NCBI GenBank assembly: GCA_000621905.1
Contig: JHXB01000001.1
Span: 372,001 to 436,000 of the forward strand
Direction of reading: 5' to 3'
DNA length: 64,000 nt
Source: Lachnospiraceae bacterium NC2004
GTDB lineage: Bacteria > Bacillota > Clostridia > Lachnospirales > Lachnospiraceae
The notes beneath the pieces were generated by a model. It worked only from the letters and a program-made list of their open reading frames with translations. It was not told the origin of the DNA and made no database searches. The position numbers and the translations under genes were made by a program. Shown piece by piece: positions 54,607-63,972 of the stretch (its first letter is position 1; each line of letters begins with the position of its first letter).

Positions 54607-55845
54607 ATGGATATATTAGAAACATTAAAACAAAAGAGAGAAGTTCATCGGAAAGCAGTGCATCCTTTGGCTTCTTTTTCTTTAAATGAGAAATATACAT
54701 ATTGTTTCGGGCTTGCAATCTTAGCTAAGGGTAACATGAAGGTTATCAATGAACTTAGTGCGCCTTACAGGAAGATATGTGCATCACTTGATATAGGTTC
54801 TGATATCAGCGAGGAGATGATACTTGATATCAATAATCACTTTGATCAATCATTTGACTATCTTATACAGGTGCTTGAGATTAACAGCCGTATTTCCCTA
54901 TGTTTTATGATTGATCTTCTTAAGCTTGCCTCATTTACCGATTGGGGTTCGTGGTATGCAGAAGAGATTGTCAGGCAGTTTTCTTACCTTCTTAAGATTT
55001 CTGACAATACTATGGCGTTTTTAAAGAAGTTTATGGCTGAGACAGGTGACACGACTCAGGCGCATTCCCTTGTTAAGAAGTATAGAGAGCAGGGAAATGA
55101 TATCGACTATGAGCTTCTCTATTACATGAACGAGAACTACAGAGAGAATTGCCAGTATGAGAACCTTATATTAGATAAAGGCGGAGTGTTTAGAATTGAA
55201 TCTCCGACTACTGTTACCGGAGATATTATTGTTACTAACGGAAGTAAGATTATTATCTCTAATACAACGCTTAAGATAGGTGGACAGATAAGAGTTAATT
55301 CCGGGCGAATAGAGATGAGAAACTCGCTAATTGAAGCAGTTTCGTCTCCAAGGAATTCGGATTTTCTGATTGATATACAGAGAGTACATGGTGTTATTAT
55401 TAATGAGTGTACATTTGACTTGCATTATTTATGCTCCGGAATTAGACAAAGGGACGGAAGATTAAGAATCGACAATTCCTACTTTTATCGTTCTCAGGGT
55501 GGAAGGATGTTGTCATTTTCAGGATCGTTTTTTGAGTGTATAGATAGTTCGTTTGAAGAATGTTTAGATGGTGGTCTAACCTTCCAAAAGCGCGCTATAG
55601 TCGAACTTTTAAGATGTAAGTTTAACAACTGTTCTGCAGATCATGGTGGGGCTTTTCACTCTGCAACAACAGAGAGCGTTCACATTAGAGAATGTGATTT
55701 TAATGATTGTCACGCAAGTTTTATTGGGGCTGCCGTTTATTTTGAATTTAAGAGATATGGGCAGGAGATGTTCGGATGTACATTTAATAATGTTACTCCT
55801 GCTAAGGAAGAAGCTTTTAACGTGTATCGAAGGATTGATGACTGA
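54607..55845 (+). CDS. TerB-like helical domain plus right-handed beta-helix (first of two)
   Basis: From ATG 54607 (AGGGG upstream; ATG at 54601 also possible) the product is 412 residues with no signal peptide or membrane helix. Residues about 1-165 are helical and TerB-like (LCFMIDLLKLASFTDWGSWYAEEIVRQF). Residues about 190-405 form a right-handed parallel beta-helix: repeated runs such as GDIIVTNGSKIIISNTTLKIGG and FFECIDSSFEECLDGG with Cys/Asn ladders. I do not recognise a function. It overlaps MscS upstream and the next, similar gene at its end. Presumed cytoplasmic; partner of the second protein. Confidence 0.78.
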   Translation: MDILETLKQKREVHRKAVHPLASFSLNEKYTYCFGLAILAKGNMKVINELSAPYRKICASLDIGSDISEEMILDINNHFDQSFDYLIQVLEINSRISLCFMIDLLKLASFTDWGSWYAEEIVRQFSYLLKISDNTMAFLKKFMAETGDTTQAHSLVKKYREQGNDIDYELLYYMNENYRENCQYENLILDKGGVFRIESPTTVTGDIIVTNGSKIIISNTTLKIGGQIRVNSGRIEMRNSLIEAVSSPRNSDFLIDIQRVHGVIINECTFDLHYLCSGIRQRDGRLRIDNSYFYRSQGGRMLSFSGSFFECIDSSFEECLDGGLTFQKRAIVELLRCKFNNCSADHGGAFHSATTESVHIRECDFNDCHASFIGAAVYFEFKRYGQEMFGCTFNNVTPAKEEAFNVYRRIDD

Positions 55846-57674
55846 TGAAATCTACGCTGATGAGACTTAAAGAGAAGACCAAGACATGGCTTTCTCCAAA
55901 GCACGAATTTAATAGCGAGAGCACTGAGTTTAAGGAGTGCTATGCGGCTGCGGTTTTACTTCAGACGCAACTTTCTGATGCCATTTCACCACTTGATCAT
56001 TTCGAGCTTTTAAGGCTTTTGTCTTTTGGACTTGGACTTGGTAAAGAGGAGGTTAAGTCAGCGATTATACTCTCTAAGAATAAGGAGAAGGTGTTAGAGA
56101 GTATTCTTGATTATTTAGATACCGAGAAGAAGAGAATTATATTCTTGATGGATTTATATATGCTTTCGTATGTCGGTGATGATTTCGGCGATAAGGAAGA
56201 GCAGGCTATCCTTATATACGGCGAGCTTTTCCATATGGGAAGCCAGGAACTTAAGCTTATCAGGGCTATGATTAAAGCGGCAATGGAAGAAGAACTGTCT
56301 GAGTGCATGAATATATATTACAGCATGGCACAGGTTAAGATGGACTGTTCATTAGAGAATATCAGATACTATATTCCTGAACTTGAATACACATCCGTTA
56401 TCGATACTTCTGTGTTGTATCCGGGAAGAAAGGTTCACATTAATGGTCAATGCAGACTTAGGGAGACTCTTGTGGTCCCTAAAGGATGTCATATCATTTT
56501 CCAAAATGCTAAATTAAAGATTAAAGCGCCTATTATCGTTAACGGGGCGAAGATTGAGATTATTAACAGTGAATTTACTTATGATGGCGGTAACTTTGAT
56601 TCCATGATTAAGCTTACCGGTGACAGTTCTTTGATTGTCAGAAGTTCTAAGTTCTACTGTAGGAATTACTGTGGAGTAGTTGATCAGAGTGCAGGATATA
56701 TTGACCTTTTGGATGCTACATTTTATGAGAGTAATCTCAAGAGTGCCGTTAATTTCAGAGGAGATGAGATGATAGTTGTCAAATGTCATTTTCACAACTG
56801 TTATCTTAACGGCAATGGTGCTGCTATCAATTCGCAGGCTAAGAAGGGACTTATCGGATCCTGTGATTTTGAAGGTTGCTTTTCAGATTATGGTGGAGCG
56901 CTGTATGTTAAGAGCCCTGTTAAGATTATAGATTCAAGGTTTAGACACTGTCATTCAACTAAGCTTGGCAATTCCATATATTATCTTGGAGACGCCATGA
57001 AATATGTCAATAAGACACTCTACGAGAGTGATTATGAGGACAGAGCGGAGCTTGTGCAGAGATTTGATGATGTAGATGATCTTGTGGGAGTTAAGGAAAT
57101 TAGCTGTTCTACTCATTTTGCCAATGAGATTCCTATTATGTTTTCTAACAGAATATATATACATGACTCTAACATTTACCTTAGCAATACGCTTAAGGCT
57201 AGCGGTGGAATGCTTATAGAGCAGTGTTTGATTAAGCCGTATGACTTTCAGGGCGAGGATCTCTTAGAGATTATCAACGGAAGTGCTGTTGAGATTAAGT
57301 CGTCTACATTTGACGGCAAAGGGCAGTATGGAGGAATATCGGCAACCGGAACGAGGTTAAGCCTGTTCTCTGTTACATTTAAGAATACCAACAAGGGAAG
57401 AGCGGTTTATAATTCAGTTGATCTTCACGCTGAAGACTGCATTTTCAATAATTGTAACGGTGGGGCTATATATGGAAGCAGGGCACTTATTAAGAATTCT
57501 ACTTTTGTCAACTGCAGGGCTGAAAGGGGTGGCGCCTGTTATCTGGCAGGGTCTAAGGGGCTTATTAAGAGATGTACATTTGAGAAGTGTGTTGCAATGA
57601 TTGAAGGCGGTGCTATAAGCAGATTCGGGAACTACCAGATTGAAGAATGTACATATGATGAGTGTGAGCCGTAA
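55845..57674 (+). CDS. TerB-like helical domain plus right-handed beta-helix (second of two)
   Basis: The 609-residue protein has the same plan as its neighbour: an all-helical TerB-like head (about 25-160, LLRLLSFGLGLGKEEVKSAI ... FLMDLYMLSYVGDDFGDKEE) and a long beta-helix (about 175-609) with many short repeats like SSKFYCRNYCGVVDQSAGYIDLL and GGALYVKSPVKIIDSRF, rich in Cys, Asn and Gly. No signal peptide. It overlaps the previous stop (TGATG). Homology to the first is at the level of architecture; a domain in the middle (about 370-420) interrupts the helix. No substrate or partner is known to me. Confidence 0.78.
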   Translation: MKSTLMRLKEKTKTWLSPKHEFNSESTEFKECYAAAVLLQTQLSDAISPLDHFELLRLLSFGLGLGKEEVKSAIILSKNKEKVLESILDYLDTEKKRIIFLMDLYMLSYVGDDFGDKEEQAILIYGELFHMGSQELKLIRAMIKAAMEEELSECMNIYYSMAQVKMDCSLENIRYYIPELEYTSVIDTSVLYPGRKVHINGQCRLRETLVVPKGCHIIFQNAKLKIKAPIIVNGAKIEIINSEFTYDGGNFDSMIKLTGDSSLIVRSSKFYCRNYCGVVDQSAGYIDLLDATFYESNLKSAVNFRGDEMIVVKCHFHNCYLNGNGAAINSQAKKGLIGSCDFEGCFSDYGGALYVKSPVKIIDSRFRHCHSTKLGNSIYYLGDAMKYVNKTLYESDYEDRAELVQRFDDVDDLVGVKEISCSTHFANEIPIMFSNRIYIHDSNIYLSNTLKASGGMLIEQCLIKPYDFQGEDLLEIINGSAVEIKSSTFDGKGQYGGISATGTRLSLFSVTFKNTNKGRAVYNSVDLHAEDCIFNNCNGGAIYGSRALIKNSTFVNCRAERGGACYLAGSKGLIKRCTFEKCVAMIEGGAISRFGNYQIEECTYDECEP

Positions 57675-57680
57675 CAATTT

Positions 57681-57709
57681 TTGACTTTATGTGAGGATGA
57701 TAGTATAAT
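57681..57709 (+). promoter_or_regulatory. tyrS promoter
   Basis: TTGACT (57681-57686), a 17-base spacer and a consensus TATAAT (57704-57709), 37 bases before the tyrS ATG. The short leader leaves no room for a T-box. Confidence 0.85.
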
Positions 57710-57746
57710 ATATAATTATTGATTTTACTTTTAGGAGGATTTTTTG

Positions 57747-58967
57747 ATGACTATTTATGATGAGTTGGTAGCAAGGGGCTTGATAGCGCAGGTTACCGAC
57801 GAGGAACTGATTAAGGATTTGATTAATAATGGAAAGGCGACATTTTATATAGGATTTGATCCTACTGCGGATTCTTTGCATGTAGGACATTTCATGGCTT
57901 TATGTCTTATGAAGAGATTACAGCTTGCAGGCAACAAGCCTATTGCACTTATCGGCGGCGGTACAGGTATGATTGGTGATCCTTCGGGAAGAACCGATAT
58001 GAGACAGATGTTGACACCTGAGATAATTCAGCATAACTGTGATTGCTTTAAAGAGCAGATGAGCAGGTTTATCGAGTTTGGTGAGGGTAAAGCCATGATG
58101 GTTAATAACGCTGATTGGCTTATGGACCTTAACTACATAGAAGTTTTAAGAGAAGTTGGTGCGCATTTTAGCGTTAACAGAATGCTTACAGCAGAGTGCT
58201 ATAAGCAGAGACTTGAGAAGGGCTTAAGTTTCTTAGAGTTTAACTATATGATTATGCAGGCATATGATTTTTATATGCTTTATCAGAAATATGGATGTAA
58301 CCTTGAGTTTGGTGGAGATGATCAGTGGAGTAATATGCTTGCAGGTACTGAGCTTATCAGACGTAAGCTTGGTAAAGATGCATCAGCTATGACTATCAAG
58401 TTACTTCTTAACTCAGAGGGTAAGAAGATGGGTAAGACTGCCAACGGAGCAGTATGGCTTGATCCTAACAAGACTTCTCCGTTTGATTTCTATCAGTACT
58501 GGAGAAATGTTGATGATTCTGATGTTCTTAATTGTATCAGAATGCTTACATTCCTTCCTCTTGAGGAGATTGATGCTATGAATTCATGGGAAGGTGCTGA
58601 GCTTAACAAGGCTAAGGAGATTCTTGCATTTGAGCTTACCAAGATGGTTCATGGTGAAGAGGAAGCTAAGAAGGCTGAGAGTGGCGCTAAAGCATTATTC
58701 TCATCAGGAGATGCTGCCAATATGCCTGAGCATGAGCTTTCTGATGATGATTACTATGAGGATGGCAATATCGGTCTTTTGGATATCCTTGTTAAGTCTG
58801 GTCTTACATCTTCTAAAGCAGAGGCAAGACGTGCTGTTAACCAGGGTGGAGTTAGTGTTAACGGAGATAAGGTTACTGACGCTACGATTACATTTGCCAA
58901 GGATGCTATTAAAACAGAGCCTTTAGTAATCAAGAAGGGTAAGAAGAACTTTATTAAGATTAAGTAG
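57747..58967 (+). CDS. tyrS: Tyrosyl-tRNA synthetase
   Basis: The 406-residue class I synthetase has the HIGH-type motif HVGH (45-48) after FYIGFDPTADSL, the tyrosine pocket (EFNYMIMQAYDFYML), FGGDDQWSNMLAG and the KMSKS-like GKKMGKTANGA around residue 229, and a C-terminal S4 RNA-binding domain with GLTSSKAEARRAVNQGGVSVNG. AGGAGG (57733-57738) sets ATG 57747; an in-frame TTG just before is rejected. Own promoter upstream. Confidence 0.97.
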   Translation: MTIYDELVARGLIAQVTDEELIKDLINNGKATFYIGFDPTADSLHVGHFMALCLMKRLQLAGNKPIALIGGGTGMIGDPSGRTDMRQMLTPEIIQHNCDCFKEQMSRFIEFGEGKAMMVNNADWLMDLNYIEVLREVGAHFSVNRMLTAECYKQRLEKGLSFLEFNYMIMQAYDFYMLYQKYGCNLEFGGDDQWSNMLAGTELIRRKLGKDASAMTIKLLLNSEGKKMGKTANGAVWLDPNKTSPFDFYQYWRNVDDSDVLNCIRMLTFLPLEEIDAMNSWEGAELNKAKEILAFELTKMVHGEEEAKKAESGAKALFSSGDAANMPEHELSDDDYYEDGNIGLLDILVKSGLTSSKAEARRAVNQGGVSVNGDKVTDATITFAKDAIKTEPLVIKKGKKNFIKIK

Positions 58968-59002
58968 TTCGTAGAGTGTTTAATTATAAGGGAGGAGACA
59001 CT

Positions 59003-61294
59003 ATGAATAGAGATAAACTTACTGTTGCACTATTGGTGACGGGACTTAATGACAGTTATACCGAGGCATTGGTTAAGGGTGTTCATTTGGCTTGTATTGA
59101 AAATAATTATAATCTCCTGGTTCTTCCGGGAAGTTATATCGAGAGAGAAGTGACAGAGAATTCTCCATCACCTTTTGATTATCAGTACAATACCATATTT
59201 AGCTATGTCAATGAATCTAACGTTTCGGGACTTATTGTTGCTGCAGGTAGTATTGGTGCTTATGCTGACAAGAGTCTTATGCTTGATTTTCTTGCTCAGT
59301 TTAAGGAAGTTCCTAAGGTGCTTGTTTCTTCAGACTATGAGGGGTTTGAATGCGTCAATTACGACAATGAGAATGGAATTATTGCAGGATTAGAGTATCT
59401 TATTGATACTTGTGAATGCCAGAATTTCGGTATTTTAAAGGGACCTGACGGTAATACCGATGCGGTTGCGCGTTTTAACGCATATATGAAGTATATGCTT
59501 AAACGAGGAATTGATATTTCTAAGCACAGTGTTGCGGAGGTTTCACTCTCTGACGACAATCACGAGGTGTGCAGGCAGTTCCTTAAGGACAATCCTGACG
59601 TAGAGGCCGTATTCTGCTGCAATGATTATTCAGCTCTTGATCTTTGCGATGAGATTAAAGCGTTAGGTTTGACACCTGGAGAAGAGATTAAGGTATTTGG
59701 TTACGACAATACAATACAGGGCGCAAGAGCAAACCCACCTCTTGCTTCAATTGCTGCTGATCCTACAGTTATCGGACGACAGGCAGTTAAATCTCTAGGA
59801 CACAGAATGGCAGGCAACAAGATTGAATCAACTTATCTTCCTGCTGAGCTTGTTATCAGAGATACTATGGGTAAGGTTAGACCGGAGTTTCAGAGTTCAG
59901 ATGGTAAGAAGCTTATTGCCGACATGGATGTAGATGAAGCATTTGATTACATTTTCTACAGATACAGAGGAAGCGGCGAGGATGAAGCTAAGAATCGTAT
60001 CTATGACAAGTTCGTTGATCTTGTAACATGTATGGTAGATGCCTCTAAGTCTGAGCATGCTACTGAGGAGATTGTTAAGGATATCGAGTCTGCATTTGTT
60101 GATTTTATTAACTCTGATGCGGTTAATATGGCGGACGCAGATCATCTTGTTACATACCTTGAGCAAATGCAGTCGTCTATCGTTTATAACATGGGTATTG
60201 ATGATGAGATTATCATTCAGTCGGTATTCCAGGATTTCTTTAGAAAAGTATTAAGAGCTGTAGCTCAGGATTTTTCAAGATACAGTGATATGACCAAAGC
60301 CAACAACAATAAGATGAGGCTCTTTGTCAAAGAGACGAGTAAGGTTTACCATGGCAATGATTACAGTTATGGTACAATGCTTTCTTATCTAGACTGGCTC
60401 AATGTTAAGAACGCTTATCTGTATATTTACGACAATCCTATTACTCATGCTATCGGAGATGTTTTTGAACCTTATGATGATATCAGGATTAAGGCTTATG
60501 TTAAGGATGGTTCTTTAGAGAGAGTTCCTAAGTCTCACCAAGCAGTGAAGATATACGATCTTTATAACAATGATTATATGCCGTCTGACAGAGATACAAT
60601 GGTTGTTTTGCCACTGTTTTATGACAGGTTTGTTTATGGATTCATTGTTATGGATCTTACTGATGAAGTCTTTTCTCAGAGTGATTTTGTTGTTCATCAG
60701 CTTAGCTCGGTTGCGAGAATTATCAGTATGATGAAGCTCAACGAGCAGATTACCGCTAATCTTGAAAGTGAGAATAAGGCTTTAGAAGAGCAGATTAATC
60801 AAGAAGATCTTGTTGTTACCGGAATTCTTAACAAAGATGAATTCCTTAGTAAGGCTGAGGACATGCTTAACAACATCAAGTCATCTAAAGAGGATTTACT
60901 GTTTGCATATGTTGATGTTAACAGCTTGAAGTTTATAAATGATAAGTTTGGTTATACTGCCGGAGATTTTGCAATTAAGACTGTTGCAGATGTTCTTAAA
61001 GAGAATATTGGTGATTTGGGAGTTATAGGAAGAATTAGTGGTGATGAGTTTGCGTTTATTCTTTCATACTCAGGTGATGATTATGGACAAAGCTTTGTTA
61101 AGGATATTAAGCATGCATTTGCTGCGTTTAACCTTAAGAGCGACAAGCCTTATAACATTACAGTTTCAATCGGAGAGATGTTTGCAGGTCATGAATATGA
61201 CTGGAGTCTTGATGAGTGCCTCACAGAAGCTGATACGAAGCTTTATGTGGCTAAGCAGTCTAAACCTAGAAAAGTTGTTAAAGAGACTATGTAA
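59003..61294 (+). CDS. Cytoplasmic LacI-type sensor diguanylate cyclase (GGDEF)
   Basis: From ATG 59003 (GGGAGGAG upstream) the product is 763 residues without signal peptide or membrane helices. Residues about 4-295 are a LacI/GalR-type sugar-binding fold (VKGVHLACIENNYNLLVLPG, GILKGPDGNTDAVARFNAYM, IKVFGYDN) lacking the DNA-binding domain. A helical region and a GAF-like domain (about 440-580) lead through a coiled coil to the GGDEF domain (about 625-755); DVNSLKFINDKFGYTAGD and RISGDEF are intact, so it can make cyclic di-GMP. No RxxD inhibitory site is visible. It probably senses a cytoplasmic small molecule. A terminator follows. Confidence 0.88.
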   Translation: MNRDKLTVALLVTGLNDSYTEALVKGVHLACIENNYNLLVLPGSYIEREVTENSPSPFDYQYNTIFSYVNESNVSGLIVAAGSIGAYADKSLMLDFLAQFKEVPKVLVSSDYEGFECVNYDNENGIIAGLEYLIDTCECQNFGILKGPDGNTDAVARFNAYMKYMLKRGIDISKHSVAEVSLSDDNHEVCRQFLKDNPDVEAVFCCNDYSALDLCDEIKALGLTPGEEIKVFGYDNTIQGARANPPLASIAADPTVIGRQAVKSLGHRMAGNKIESTYLPAELVIRDTMGKVRPEFQSSDGKKLIADMDVDEAFDYIFYRYRGSGEDEAKNRIYDKFVDLVTCMVDASKSEHATEEIVKDIESAFVDFINSDAVNMADADHLVTYLEQMQSSIVYNMGIDDEIIIQSVFQDFFRKVLRAVAQDFSRYSDMTKANNNKMRLFVKETSKVYHGNDYSYGTMLSYLDWLNVKNAYLYIYDNPITHAIGDVFEPYDDIRIKAYVKDGSLERVPKSHQAVKIYDLYNNDYMPSDRDTMVVLPLFYDRFVYGFIVMDLTDEVFSQSDFVVHQLSSVARIISMMKLNEQITANLESENKALEEQINQEDLVVTGILNKDEFLSKAEDMLNNIKSSKEDLLFAYVDVNSLKFINDKFGYTAGDFAIKTVADVLKENIGDLGVIGRISGDEFAFILSYSGDDYGQSFVKDIKHAFAAFNLKSDKPYNITVSIGEMFAGHEYDWSLDECLTEADTKLYVAKQSKPRKVVKETM

Positions 61295-61307
61295 TATATA
61301 TAATATT

Positions 61308-61329
61308 GGCGCGCCTTTTGGCGCGCTTT
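61308..61329 (+). terminator. Terminator after the diguanylate cyclase gene
   Basis: GCGCGCC (61309-61315), loop TTTT, GGCGCGC (61320-61326), then TTTG. A short but very GC-rich stem in an AT-rich genome. It lies between the + strand cyclase gene and the opposite-strand transporter gene that ends here. Confidence 0.7.
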
Positions 61330-61330
61330 G

Positions 61331-62197
61331 TTATTCCTTTTTACCTTTGATAAACATAAATATACCGGCTCCGATTATTATTATGCATCCAACAATGCTT
61401 GAAATGTCAGGAATTTCATTTAAGAAGAATAACCCTAACAATGATGCGAATATTATCTGTGTATAGTCATATACGGATATATCAGCTGCTTTGGCATGAG
61501 AGTATGCTGCTGTTATTGAGAATTGCCCGCAGGTTGCGGATATCGAGGTCAATAATAAGAATATGAACTGCACAAAGCTCATCGGTTTATATCCTGTAAT
61601 CGAGAATGGCATAAAACAGAGTGTTGAGAATCCAGAGAAGAAGAACACTATATATGGTTTTGGTACACCTTTCAATGTAGCTCTTCTCATAAATGTATAT
61701 GCGAATCCTGCACTTATTCCACTTATAAAACCTATTAGTGCCGGAAATGTTGTTATTGAGCCGACACCCGGCTTTAGTATAAACATTGCTCCTAAGATAG
61801 CGACTATTACGCATATCCATTGATATGGCTTAGCTTTCTCCTTTAGCACCCAATATGAGAATACAATCGAGAAGAACGGAGATAGCTTGTTAAGCATTGA
61901 TGCATCGGCGATATTTAAGTGGTCTATTGCGTAGAAGTTAAAGAAGACTCCTATTGTTCCGAATAATGCTCGCATAATAAGGTCGTGATAGTTGCCTTTG
62001 CCTGCGGTAAACGAGATTTTATCTTTTAATAAGACCAATGATGCCATTATAAGTGCAAAAGCATTTCTAAAAAATGCTTTCTCGTATGTCGGAAGGTCGC
62101 CTGCAAGCTTTATAAACAGGTTCATGAATGCAAATGATAGCGCTGCGCCTAATATACATATGATTCCTTTTCTCTTTTCACTAAGTACTTTATCCAT
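61331..62197 (-). CDS. DMT-superfamily (EamA) transporter
   Basis: The 288-residue membrane protein has about ten hydrophobic segments in two EamA repeats (LGAALSFAFMNLFIKLAGDLPTYEKAFFRNAFAL at residues 16-49; the second half mirrors it with SGISAGFAYTFMRR). DMT proteins export or import drugs and metabolites; substrate cannot be called. It is the only clear - strand gene in the window. GAGGTG precedes its ATG at 62195-62197. It faces the cyclase gene tail to tail and diverges from the sigma factor gene. Confidence 0.93.
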   Translation of the reverse strand: MDKVLSEKRKGIICILGAALSFAFMNLFIKLAGDLPTYEKAFFRNAFALIMASLVLLKDKISFTAGKGNYHDLIMRALFGTIGVFFNFYAIDHLNIADASMLNKLSPFFSIVFSYWVLKEKAKPYQWICVIVAILGAMFILKPGVGSITTFPALIGFISGISAGFAYTFMRRATLKGVPKPYIVFFFSGFSTLCFMPFSITGYKPMSFVQFIFLLLTSISATCGQFSITAAYSHAKAADISVYDYTQIIFASLLGLFFLNEIPDISSIVGCIIIIGAGIFMFIKGKKE

Positions 62198-62332
62198 AAA
62201 AACACCTCATTATCCATTATACACACCTTGTCAAATACCTATTTGATATAAATTAAAAAAAACATGAAACTTTTTTACTGAAATTACACACTATTAGTAT
62301 GTAAGACAATTTTATGGAAAGGATTGTTGATT

Positions 62333-62854
62333 ATGAGCTCAGAAAACAACAATTTTTTTGAACTGGTTTATAGAGATACGAATACAGATGTACTTAAGTA
62401 TATAGTTGCAAAATGCAATAATATGGAGGATGTTTCTGATATTTTCCAAGATGTGTATATGGAATTTGCAGATGTTTTGAAGAAAAAAGGAAGTCAATAT
62501 TTTAAGAATCCAAAAGCATTTTTACTGCATTTGACTAAGACTAAAATACATCGCTTCTATAAATCATCATTATCGTATATTGAGAATAATATTGAAGATA
62601 TCAGGAATGAGGTTGATATTGAGAATATTAATATCACAGTTGTAGAGGATGAGGTTATTACAAATGAGCAGATTGATAAGGCTCTTAGTTTAATTGGGGG
62701 TATGGATATGCTTACTCAACGAATACTTTATCTAAGATTTTATATTGATTGTTCTTTGGATGAGATTTCTAATAGTTTAAATATTAATGAATCGACCATT
62801 AAGAGTCGGTTATATCGCGCGCTTAGATATCTAAAAGATAAGATGGAGGAATGA
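62333..62854 (+). CDS. ECF-type sigma-70 family sigma factor
   Basis: From ATG 62333 (AAAGGA upstream; an in-frame TTG at 62324 is possible) the product is 173 residues. Region 2 is LKYIVAKCNNMEDVSDIFQDVYMEFADVL (about 17-45) and region 4 is TQRILYLRFYIDCSLDEISNSLNINESTIKSRLYRALRYLKDKM (about 127-170), the ECF layout without region 3. It overlaps the next gene, a single-pass membrane protein that is probably its anti-sigma factor. Codon use is AT-rich compared with most of the window. TGAAAC at 62265-62270 could be part of an autoregulated -35, but no clear -10 was found. Confidence 0.9.
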   Translation: MSSENNNFFELVYRDTNTDVLKYIVAKCNNMEDVSDIFQDVYMEFADVLKKKGSQYFKNPKAFLLHLTKTKIHRFYKSSLSYIENNIEDIRNEVDIENINITVVEDEVITNEQIDKALSLIGGMDMLTQRILYLRFYIDCSLDEISNSLNINESTIKSRLYRALRYLKDKMEE

Positions 62855-62856
62855 TT

Positions 62857-63723
62857 ATGAATAATGATGTTTTTTTTAAGAGTGTATTGGGAAAAAATAT
62901 GCCAGACACTGAAAGTGTATTTGAGATGTGCACTAAACATATAGATTCAGATGCTAGAATACGAAAGAATTATAATTATTCATTTTGGGTTAAATTAGTT
63001 GCATCGATTATTATTGTATTTTCTATATTGCTTATTACACCTATAGGAACACATGCACGAACTTTGATATCTCATTTTATAGCTATAGTTACAATAAATG
63101 ATTGTAAGATTGAGTTTGATAATGATTCACATACAGTTTTTACTATCCCGAATGGGTGCAGCAAAGTCGAATTGGATGGAGATATATACAACACCAAAAG
63201 TTATACTTCGATTGATTCTTTAAAGCATGATACAAATATTGATATGCTAAGTTGGAATGGGTGTAAGAGTTATTCCGACATTCTGTTGGCAGTGAAGAAT
63301 AATGAATATGCAAGGTTAAGCATTATATATCAAATCTTTGATAACGGTGATATACCTAATGATATTGAAAATGGTACTGTGACAGATGTTATGATTCATG
63401 GATATGTGCCTATTAAAGATAGTGTTACATTTAAGGATATAGCTTTAAAGGATAATGAATTAAAGTATTCAACTATTGACGATGAAGGGAATTTAGTCAA
63501 GTATAGTAAAAATGAAGAATATGAGTCTATTGAAAAATATTATAGTAATTCTCTTTCTACTGATATCACTGTAGTTTCAGATAAAAATATACTGGACTCG
63601 GATGAGGTTACCAATTATAAGCAGGGATATATATTTTTCTTTGTTTATGATGGAGTGCTCTATCAGGTAAATGTGGTTGGAGCTATTGATAATGCTAAGG
63701 GCGTTATTGAGTCTCTAAGTTAA
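62857..63723 (+). CDS. Probable anti-sigma factor, single-pass membrane protein
   Basis: From ATG 62857 (GGAGG at 62845-62849 gives a good distance; ATG 62851 overlaps the upstream stop) the product is 288 residues. Residues about 1-42 are cytoplasmic, 43-66 form one membrane helix (WVKLVASIIIVFSILLITPIG), and about 215 residues are outside. The layout and tight coupling to an ECF sigma gene fit an anti-sigma factor of the DUF4179 or related type, but I do not recognise a definite family. No zinc-finger His-x3-Cys-x2-Cys is present in the N-terminus. It is AT-rich like its partner. Confidence 0.7.
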   Translation: MNNDVFFKSVLGKNMPDTESVFEMCTKHIDSDARIRKNYNYSFWVKLVASIIIVFSILLITPIGTHARTLISHFIAIVTINDCKIEFDNDSHTVFTIPNGCSKVELDGDIYNTKSYTSIDSLKHDTNIDMLSWNGCKSYSDILLAVKNNEYARLSIIYQIFDNGDIPNDIENGTVTDVMIHGYVPIKDSVTFKDIALKDNELKYSTIDDEGNLVKYSKNEEYESIEKYYSNSLSTDITVVSDKNILDSDEVTNYKQGYIFFFVYDGVLYQVNVVGAIDNAKGVIESLS

Positions 63724-63821
63724 TAGAGATAAATGATTGTTATATGTGTTACTGGCAATTTGAGTTGTTTTATTCTTTGATAATAATTATTTTGGAGAAC
63801 TGATTTGCAGCAATCCCAGAT

Positions 63822-63852
63822 AGAGACAGTCGATTTGGCTGTCTCTTTATTC
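63822..63852 (+). terminator. Terminator after the sigma/anti-sigma pair
   Basis: AGAGACAG (63822-63829) pairs with CTGTCTCT (63839-63846), followed by TTATT. The rest of 63724-64000 shows no open frame of note; a weak imperfect stem (63932-63966) and the repeat at the edge are the only other structures. Confidence 0.75.
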
Positions 63853-63972
63853 ATTTTATATAGATTCATAAAATGGGGTATTTTTTTTAATAATTATATT
63901 ATATAATAGTATCGATTATGCAAATGAAAATGATTGACTATGTGTTAACTAAAAGACACATCAATCTATAAA

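Noticed and set aside
57675-57746. Possible tyrosine T-box
   Set aside because: The leader from the promoter to the ATG is under 40 bases, too short for a T-box.
62265-62300. Autoregulated ECF promoter (TGAAAC)
   Set aside because: TGAAAC is present at 62265-62270, but no matching -10 at the usual distance; kept only as a remark.
63932-63966. Imperfect stem GATTG..ATGTGT/ACACAT..CAATC near the right edge
   Set aside because: It needs a three-base bulge and an 11-base loop, and has no T run; likely chance.
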